Positions 24,522 to 28,480 of a stretch of 28,480 bases of DNA are shown here, piece by piece. The stretch is from NCBI GenBank assembly GCA_002342585.1, contig DDQG01000012.1:1-28480 (forward strand), given 5' to 3'. The translations under genes were made by a program, and so were the position numbers. Position 1 is the first letter of the stretch. Each line of letters begins with the position of its first letter. Origin of the DNA: Prevotellaceae bacterium UBA2448. Its GTDB lineage: Bacteria; Bacteroidota; Bacteroidia; Bacteroidales; Bacteroidaceae. The notes beneath the pieces are model-generated. The model was given only the letters and a program-made list of their open reading frames with translations. It did not search any database and was not told the origin of the DNA.

Positions 24522-25961
24522 ATGAAACGTACAAAAATCATAGACCTCCTGCAGCGCACCGACTTCGGTGCCGAGGTCACCGTAATGGGTTGGGTTCGTA
24601 CCAAGCGTGGCAGCAAGGCTGTCAACTTCATCGCCCTGAACGACGGTTCTACCATTAAGAACGTACAGATTGTTGCCGACGTGGAGAAGTTCGACGAAGA
24701 CCTCTTCAAGGACATCACCACCGGAGCTTGTCTGAAAGTTGTCGGAACAATGGTTGAAAGCATCGGTTCGGGTCAGGCTGTCGAAGTGCAGGCTAAGGAA
24801 ATCGAAGTACTTGGTACTTGTCCTGCCGACTACCCAATGCAGAAGAAAGGACAGTCGTTCGAATATATGCGTCAGTATGCTCACATGCGTCTGCGTACTA
24901 ACACGTTCGGTGCCGTTATGCGCATTCGCCACAACATGGCAATGGCTATCCACACCTATTTCCACCAGCACGGTTACTACTACTTCAACACACCTCTCAT
25001 CACAGCAAGCGACTGCGAGGGTGCAGGCAATATGTTCCAGGTTACAACCAAGAACCTCTACGACCTGAAGAAGGACGAGAACGGAAAGATTATCTACGAC
25101 GACGACTTCTTCGGCGAACAGACTTCGCTCACCGTGAGCGGACAGCTCGAAGGCGAACTCGGAGCAACAGCTCTCGGTGCTATCTACACCTTCGGACCTA
25201 CATTCCGTGCTGAGAACAGTAACACTCCACGTCACCTCGCCGAGTTCTGGATGATTGAACCGGAGATTGCTTTCCTCGACCAGGAAGAACTCATGGACCT
25301 CGAAGAGGACTTCATCAAGTACTGCGTGCGTTGGGCTCTTGACAACTGCAAGGATGACCTCGAGTTTCTCAACAAGATGATCGACAAAGGTCTTATCGAA
25401 CGTCTCGAAGGAGTGCTGAAGGACGACTTCGTTCGTCTCCCTTACACCAAGGGAATCGAAATCCTCCAGCAGGCAATCAAGGACGGCAAGAAATTTGAAT
25501 TCCCATGCAACTGGGGCGACGACCTCGCATCAGAGCACGAGCGCTACCTCGTTGAGGAATACTTCAAGAAGCCAGTCATCATGACCGACTACCCACGTGC
25601 GTTCAAGTCGTTCTACATGAAGCAGAACCAGGACACTACCGACGGCGGTTCTGTAGGTTACAAAGGTGCAGTAGCTCCTGGTCCTACAATGCAGGGTACC
25701 GACGTACTCTTCCCACAGATTGGTGAGATTATCGGAGGTTCCGTCCGTGAGGAGAACTACGACAAACTGATGAACGAAATCAAGCGCCGCGACATGGACA
25801 TGACCCACCTCTGGTGGTACATCGACACCCGCAAATTCGGTTCTTGTCCTCATGCCGGCTTCGGTCTCGGTTTCGAACGTCTCATCCTCTTCGTCACAGG
25901 AATGCAGAACATTCGCGACGTCATCCCATTCCCACGTACACCAAAGTCTGCCGAATTCTAA
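24522..25961 (+). CDS. asnS: Asparaginyl-tRNA synthetase
   Basis: This 479-residue class IIb aminoacyl-tRNA synthetase charges tRNA-Asn with asparagine. The N-terminal OB-fold anticodon-binding domain (about 14-100) includes VTVMGWVRTKRGSKAVNFIALNDGS. The catalytic domain has motif 2 FRAENSNTPRHLAEFWMIEPE and motif 3 GFGLGFERLILFVTG with the invariant Arg. NTPRHLAEF and the other AsnRS residues distinguish it from AspRS. It follows the pseudouridine synthase by 43 bases with no visible promoter, so it is probably in that transcript, and it ends before a strong terminator. Codon bias towards C-ending codons suits a highly expressed gene. Confidence 0.97.
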   Translation: MKRTKIIDLLQRTDFGAEVTVMGWVRTKRGSKAVNFIALNDGSTIKNVQIVADVEKFDEDLFKDITTGACLKVVGTMVESIGSGQAVEVQAKEIEVLGTCPADYPMQKKGQSFEYMRQYAHMRLRTNTFGAVMRIRHNMAMAIHTYFHQHGYYYFNTPLITASDCEGAGNMFQVTTKNLYDLKKDENGKIIYDDDFFGEQTSLTVSGQLEGELGATALGAIYTFGPTFRAENSNTPRHLAEFWMIEPEIAFLDQEELMDLEEDFIKYCVRWALDNCKDDLEFLNKMIDKGLIERLEGVLKDDFVRLPYTKGIEILQQAIKDGKKFEFPCNWGDDLASEHERYLVEEYFKKPVIMTDYPRAFKSFYMKQNQDTTDGGSVGYKGAVAPGPTMQGTDVLFPQIGEIIGGSVREENYDKLMNEIKRRDMDMTHLWWYIDTRKFGSCPHAGFGLGFERLILFVTGMQNIRDVIPFPRTPKSAEF

Positions 25962-25987
25962 ACAGAATAACATTTCCACATATACAG

Positions 25988-26024
25988 CACTCGCATCAGG
26001 AATATTCCCGATGCGAGTGTTTTA
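25988..26024 (+). terminator. Terminator after asnS
   Basis: CACTCGCATC pairs with GATGCGAGTG, with an inner GGAATATTCC palindrome in the loop, then TTTTATTT. Confidence 0.93.
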
Positions 26025-26035
26025 TTTATTCATCA

Positions 26036-26069
26036 TTTGTTTTAATTTGAATAAAAACATCTATATTTG
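26036..26069 (+). promoter_or_regulatory. Promoter of the 53-residue orphan gene
   Basis: TTTG at 26036-26039, 22 bases, then TATATTTG at 26062-26069. The -7 box is perfect and the ATG follows 19 bases later. Confidence 0.65.
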
Positions 26070-26088
26070 CACATCATAATTTGAAACT

Positions 26089-26250
26089 ATGAAAAAGTAT
26101 AGCAATTCATACGAAGAAGACGAATCAAGCATGGCTAACGAAACGTTAGTTGTGAATGTTATTAATAACAGGAATGACATCAACCGTGCTATTACAGGAG
26201 ATGAGCTGCTAAATCGACTACGTCCAAGAATCAAGACTCTTTTCCAATGA
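26089..26250 (+). CDS. Small orphan protein, 53 residues
   Basis: I do not recognise it. The frame MKKYSNSYEEDESSMANETL...INRAITGDELLNRLRPRIKTLFQ stops with TGA at 26248. It has an acidic N-terminal half, no membrane segment and no Cys, then a likely amphipathic helix with a basic end (DELLNRLRPRIKTLF). An alternative start at Met15 would leave 39 residues. Support for a real gene is its isolation between the asnS terminator, a perfect -7 box, and a following strong hairpin terminator. A DNA- or protein-binding role such as a small regulator or antitoxin-like partner would be guesswork; no partner gene adjoins it. Confidence 0.6.
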   Translation: MKKYSNSYEEDESSMANETLVVNVINNRNDINRAITGDELLNRLRPRIKTLFQ

Positions 26251-26284
26251 AACAGGTATTATTCTAAACTATAGATTATATGAT

Positions 26285-26326
26285 AAAAATCGCACCAGGA
26301 GGTTGTCTCTTGGTGCGATTTTTATT
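26285..26326. terminator. Bidirectional terminator between the orphan gene and the DUF6261-like gene
   Basis: AAAAATCGCACCA pairs perfectly with TGGTGCGATTTTT around a 13-base loop. A and T flanks allow use from both sides. Confidence 0.9.
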
Positions 26327-26354
26327 TGCCATACAGTTCGGCGATGGCTATGAG

Positions 26355-27266
26355 TTAGCTTTCATCAGTACCGTCGTCGGTACCTCCATTGCCTCCACCA
26401 CCTGGAGTTGGGTCTGGCGTAGGATCAGGTGTTGGCGTTGGAGTATCGCCGCCGTCGCTTGGAGTATCACCACCGCCGTCAGGAGTAGGAGTTGGGGTTG
26501 GAGTAGTTCCACCTGAACCGCCTGATGCGGAGCTGCCGCTTCCTGCAAAGACAACCTTTTCGTAATAGTTCACGTCCTCGATGAGCTGCTGCAACAATGT
26601 GTTGTAGCGCTGCTGCTCGTCGGTGAGGGCGTAGGCATTGGTTATCATCAGAAGGTGAGCATATTCATTGTCGGTAGCCTTGCGGAGGTTGACCATTTTC
26701 TCCTGAGAGGCAGCTGCGCGGTCAGCATTACGCTGGTCGATGAGCAGGCGGCACTGCTCGTTTGCCTCCTTCAGGGCTGTATAGAATGCTGTTGCACCGA
26801 TGGCTGCAATAGCCTGCTGAGCTGCGCTGTCGGCATCCACCGCCTGGCAGAACTGCAACGTTCTGGAACCTTGCAACTCATAATTATCGTTGATGTTCAG
26901 TTTATAAAGCTTCATCATGTCAAGCACCTTCTGACCTGCCTGCTGCTTAGCGGCATCGCCAGGATTCATGGCAAAGGCCTCACCCATGGCACGAAGCGAC
27001 GAGGTGTTGTTGTCGCGCTTAGTGTCCCAGTCCTTTATATTCCCTGTCAGTTCGCTGGCAGTAGTTGCCTTGAAAAAATTATCCTCACCGTCAACGGCGT
27101 TGTTGAAGCACGTCAGCTGTGCCTGAAGCAGTGCAGGATAAGTGCCGAAAGTGGATAAATAACTCTCGAAACGACCTTTTACACGCAGATAGAAATTCAC
27201 ATGATAGTCGTGACCTTTCTCCCTGATTTTGTAGTAGGGATTTGCTTGCAATGTGTTAGATAGCAT
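26355..27266 (-). CDS. DUF6261-like cytoplasmic protein with Pro-Thr/Gly tail
   Basis: This 303-residue protein has no signal peptide or membrane segment at its start (MLSNTLQANPYYKIREKG). Residues about 20-245 are helical, with TKRDNNTSSLRAMGEAFAMNPGDAAKQQAGQKVLDMM and a later NADRAAASQEKMVNLRKATDNEY. The pattern is that of the DUF6261 family of Bacteroidota, whose function is unknown; this match is by eye only. The last 58 residues are low-complexity: Gly/Ser, then PTPTPTPDGGG, DTPTPTPDPTPDPTP and a Gly-Asp end. Such tails usually link domains, but nothing follows. Its upstream region holds the 42-base-spaced hairpin array, which could lie in its 5' leader or promoter. No TAnnTTTG box is evident. 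A shared terminator follows. Confidence 0.65.
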   Translation of the reverse strand: MLSNTLQANPYYKIREKGHDYHVNFYLRVKGRFESYLSTFGTYPALLQAQLTCFNNAVDGEDNFFKATTASELTGNIKDWDTKRDNNTSSLRAMGEAFAMNPGDAAKQQAGQKVLDMMKLYKLNINDNYELQGSRTLQFCQAVDADSAAQQAIAAIGATAFYTALKEANEQCRLLIDQRNADRAAASQEKMVNLRKATDNEYAHLLMITNAYALTDEQQRYNTLLQQLIEDVNYYEKVVFAGSGSSASGGSGGTTPTPTPTPDGGGDTPSDGGDTPTPTPDPTPDPTPGGGGNGGTDDGTDES

Positions 27267-27313
27267 AGGCTTAGAAAATTAAAAGGTTAATAAATTAGGT
27301 TTATTTTTTCTAT

Positions 27314-27496
27314 CACTCGCGCCGCGAGTGGTCAGAAAATGTCTTTGGGAGCATCACTCGAGCCGCGAGTGGTCGTGTCAACGACGTTTTTTAAGTACTC
27401 GGTGCACCGAGTGGTCATGCCAACGACCTTGGGAGCATCACTCGAGCCGCGAGTGGTCGTGCCAACGACGTTTTTGTAGTACTCGGTGCACCGAGT
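27314..27496. repeat. Array of five palindromic hairpins at 42-base spacing (84-base tandem unit)
   Basis: Hairpins of type A, CACTCG(...)CGAGTG, start at 27314, 27355 and 27439. Hairpins of type B, the perfect palindrome ACTCGGTGCACCGAGT, start at 27397 and 27481. Neighbour distances are 41, 42, 42 and 42 bases, and A and B alternate after the first. Units from 27347 and 27431 are 84-base direct repeats with few differences. Between the main hairpins are secondary stems such as GTCGT-GTCA-ACGAC. It lies between two minus-strand genes. It is not a CRISPR array: the spacers are also repeated. Confidence 0.9.
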
Positions 27497-27513
27497 GGCA
27501 TTTTTTATAGAGA

Positions 27514-27548
27514 GCCCCGCACCATTGCGGTGTGCTCCGATGCGGGGC
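27514..27548 (-). terminator. Stem-loop at the 3' end of the small secreted-protein gene
   Basis: GCCCCGCA at 27514-27521 pairs perfectly with TGCGGGGC at 27541-27548, and an inner CACC/GGTG stem forms in the loop. On the minus strand it is followed by a mixed TCTCTATAAAAAA stretch and not a clean T run, so termination is plausible but not certain. Confidence 0.5.
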
Positions 27549-27556
27549 GTAGAGGA

Positions 27557-27982
27557 TTACTTTATGAGCACTTTCTTTCCATTATGAATATAGATGCCTT
27601 TCGTAGGCTTGGCAACCTTGCGACCGCTGAGGTCGTAGTAGGTCACGTCGTCCACCTTGCCGCCCTTGATGCTGATGATGGACGTGCTGCCGTCGTCATA
27701 CTTAACCTCCAGCTCCACGTCAAAGGCGGGCATCGAGGTTATAGTCCATGTGCCGTCGCCGTTGTCAATCAGCACCACTTCCTCCGCGTCGGGGTCTATG
27801 GGCTCGTCGTCCGCGTAGTATTCCACCACCAGCTCCACGTCGCCCGCGGGCATCGTCAGCGTCCATTCATTATTGTTGGCAGATGGCGTCACGCCCACCT
27901 CTTCTCCGGTGGCCTGCGCCATTGCGCCCGTCACGCCCAGCAGGGCAGCGAACGTCAGCAGATATCTCTTTAATGCCTTCAT
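27557..27982 (-). CDS. Small secreted protein with InlB-like repeats and C-terminal sorting-like motif
   Basis: This 141-residue protein has a signal peptide (MKALKRYLLTFAALLGVTGAMA). Two short modules end in TMPAGDVELVVEYYA and SMPAFDVELEVKYDD, a pattern like the divergent InlB B-repeat of bacterial surface proteins. Its end (YYDLSGRKVAKPTKGIYIHN...) resembles the compact C-terminal domain seen on many secreted Prevotella proteins and on the pseudogene at 1082. A full T9SS signal cannot be proved by eye. The coding DNA is much more G+C-rich than the esterase or engB ends of the window. The frame stays open for 74 codons past its TAA, through the hairpin array. It lies 39 bases downstream of the partial gene and may share its transcript. 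Confidence 0.75.
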   Translation of the reverse strand: MKALKRYLLTFAALLGVTGAMAQATGEEVGVTPSANNNEWTLTMPAGDVELVVEYYADDEPIDPDAEEVVLIDNGDGTWTITSMPAFDVELEVKYDDGSTSIISIKGGKVDDVTYYDLSGRKVAKPTKGIYIHNGKKVLIK

Positions 27983-28021
27983 ATTACGTAAATGTTAAGC
28001 GGTTTATTCAATTTGATTTTT

Positions 28022-28480
28022 CTATTCGCCGGGAGCTGGCGCAGCCTTCTTCACGGCCTTGATGCTCTTTACCTTCTTCGTACCTGTGTAGGTGATGGTC
28101 ACAGTCTGACCTTCCTCGGCAGTGGCGGGGCTGATAGTCCAGTTGGCAGCATCCTCGGTGCCATCGGCGAGGGTGACGGCGAACTTCTGAGCGGCAGGTG
28201 TAGCATAGCCATACACCTCAATCTTTTTTATACCTTTAGACGTGTATGCCAGAATGGGTGTGCCATTTACTTGCGGTGTCTTATCCTCTTCTGTGGTTTC
28301 TACAACGAATGGAGCTTCGCTGTCTGTTGCTGTACGATTGGCATCGTCATAGAATATACATTTGGTGATGGTATATCCTTCGGCAGCGGTGACGGTTGCC
28401 GACCAACCGTATCCCCACCATCCCCAGTTAGCGAGGTATGCTGAGCTCCCTCCTGCAGTATAACTGAATGAAACGGTTGC
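28022..28480 (-). CDS. Partial secreted/surface protein, 3' end only
   Basis: The minus-strand frame is open from the window edge to a TAG at 28022-28024, giving the last 152 residues of a longer protein whose start lies outside. Visible sequence begins ATVSFSYTAGGSSAYLANWG and includes WWGYGWSATVTAAEGYTI, a Trp/Gly-rich surface-type segment. It then has SKGIKKIEVYGYATPAAQKF and a beta-domain ending in TVTITYTGTKKVKSIKAVKKAAPAPGE. These look like immunoglobulin-like or InlB-type repeats of an exported protein. No sorting motif is present at this C-terminus. An internal GTG at 28216 is not the start, because the frame continues upstream of it. It probably forms a transcript with the 141-residue secreted protein downstream. 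Confidence 0.65.
   Translation of the reverse strand, partial: ATVSFSYTAGGSSAYLANWGWWGYGWSATVTAAEGYTITKCIFYDDANRTATDSEAPFVVETTEEDKTPQVNGTPILAYTSKGIKKIEVYGYATPAAQKFAVTLADGTEDAANWTISPATAEEGQTVTITYTGTKKVKSIKAVKKAAPAPGE

Noticed and set aside
27314..27496. CRISPR array
   Set aside because: Intervals between palindromes are themselves repeated, the unit is 84 bases with two alternating palindromes, and no cas genes are near.
27328..27510. Plus-strand open frame of 60 codons with repeats (EHHSSREWSCQRR)
   Set aside because: It is a consequence of the hairpin array whose period is a multiple of three; composition is odd (Trp, Cys, Arg, His) and no promoter precedes it.
28022..28216. A complete 64-residue gene starting at GTG
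   Set aside because: The frame stays open to the window edge with surface-protein-like sequence, so this is the 3' end of a longer gene.
1..28480. tRNA, rRNA or known riboswitch
   Set aside because: No cloverleaf-like or conserved aptamer pattern was recognised in any intergenic space; a covariance-model scan was not possible here.

Overview
The window reads as chromosomal DNA of a gut-type Bacteroidales bacterium, most likely Prevotella or a close relative. Three things support this. Promoters match the Bacteroidota pattern (TTTG, about 19 to 21 bases, then TAnnTTTG or TAnnTTCG) instead of E. coli -35/-10 boxes. Shine-Dalgarno sequences are largely absent. The gene content is typical: Rho with a long disordered insert, bacterial alpha-2-macroglobulin, DUF4369 lipoprotein, DUF6261-like protein, GH51 arabinofuranosidase, and secreted proteins ending in a Gly-Ile-Tyr-Ile type C-terminal motif. 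I see no rRNA, tRNA, CRISPR array, insertion sequence, phage or plasmid genes.

Layout. 1-1.8 kb: a secreted esterase on the minus strand and, divergently, a frameshifted secreted-protein pseudogene. 1.9-4.7 kb: engB translationally coupled to an AsmA-like envelope protein. 4.7-6.9 kb: rho with a structured leader. 7.0-7.7 kb: a DUF4369 lipoprotein on the minus strand, convergent with rho and sharing its terminator. 7.85-13.6 kb: a 1690-residue alpha-2-macroglobulin followed one base later by coaX. 13.7-14.9 kb: an A-type flavoprotein (flavodiiron). 15.0-17.0 kb: a secreted endonuclease/exonuclease/phosphatase-family enzyme and a sugar nucleotidyltransferase. 17.2-18.1 kb: an outer-membrane beta-barrel protein on the minus strand. 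18.3-21.5 kb: GH51 arabinofuranosidase, an FtsB/DivIC-like protein and an overlapping membrane protein. 21.6-26.0 kb: purB, an RsuA/RluB-type pseudouridine synthase with a Gly-Tyr-Gln-Arg repeat tail, and asnS. 26.0-28.5 kb: an accessory-looking end with a 53-residue orphan gene, a DUF6261-like protein with a Pro-Thr tail, an array of five DNA hairpins, and two small or partial secreted proteins.

Most of the window is housekeeping: ribosome assembly, transcription termination, CoA and purine synthesis, tRNA charging, rRNA modification and septum formation. Envelope and carbohydrate functions are interleaved with it. The most unusual item is the hairpin array at 27314-27496. Five palindromes of two alternating types are spaced 41-42 bases apart, about four helical turns of DNA, and they lie in an open frame that continues past the stop codon of the upstream secreted-protein gene. 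Other points worth attention are a lipoprotein gene whose promoter implies a nearly leaderless mRNA, two RNA-acting proteins with long low-complexity regions (Rho and the pseudouridine synthase), a macroglobulin lacking the thioester motif, and a small orphan gene with its own promoter and terminator.
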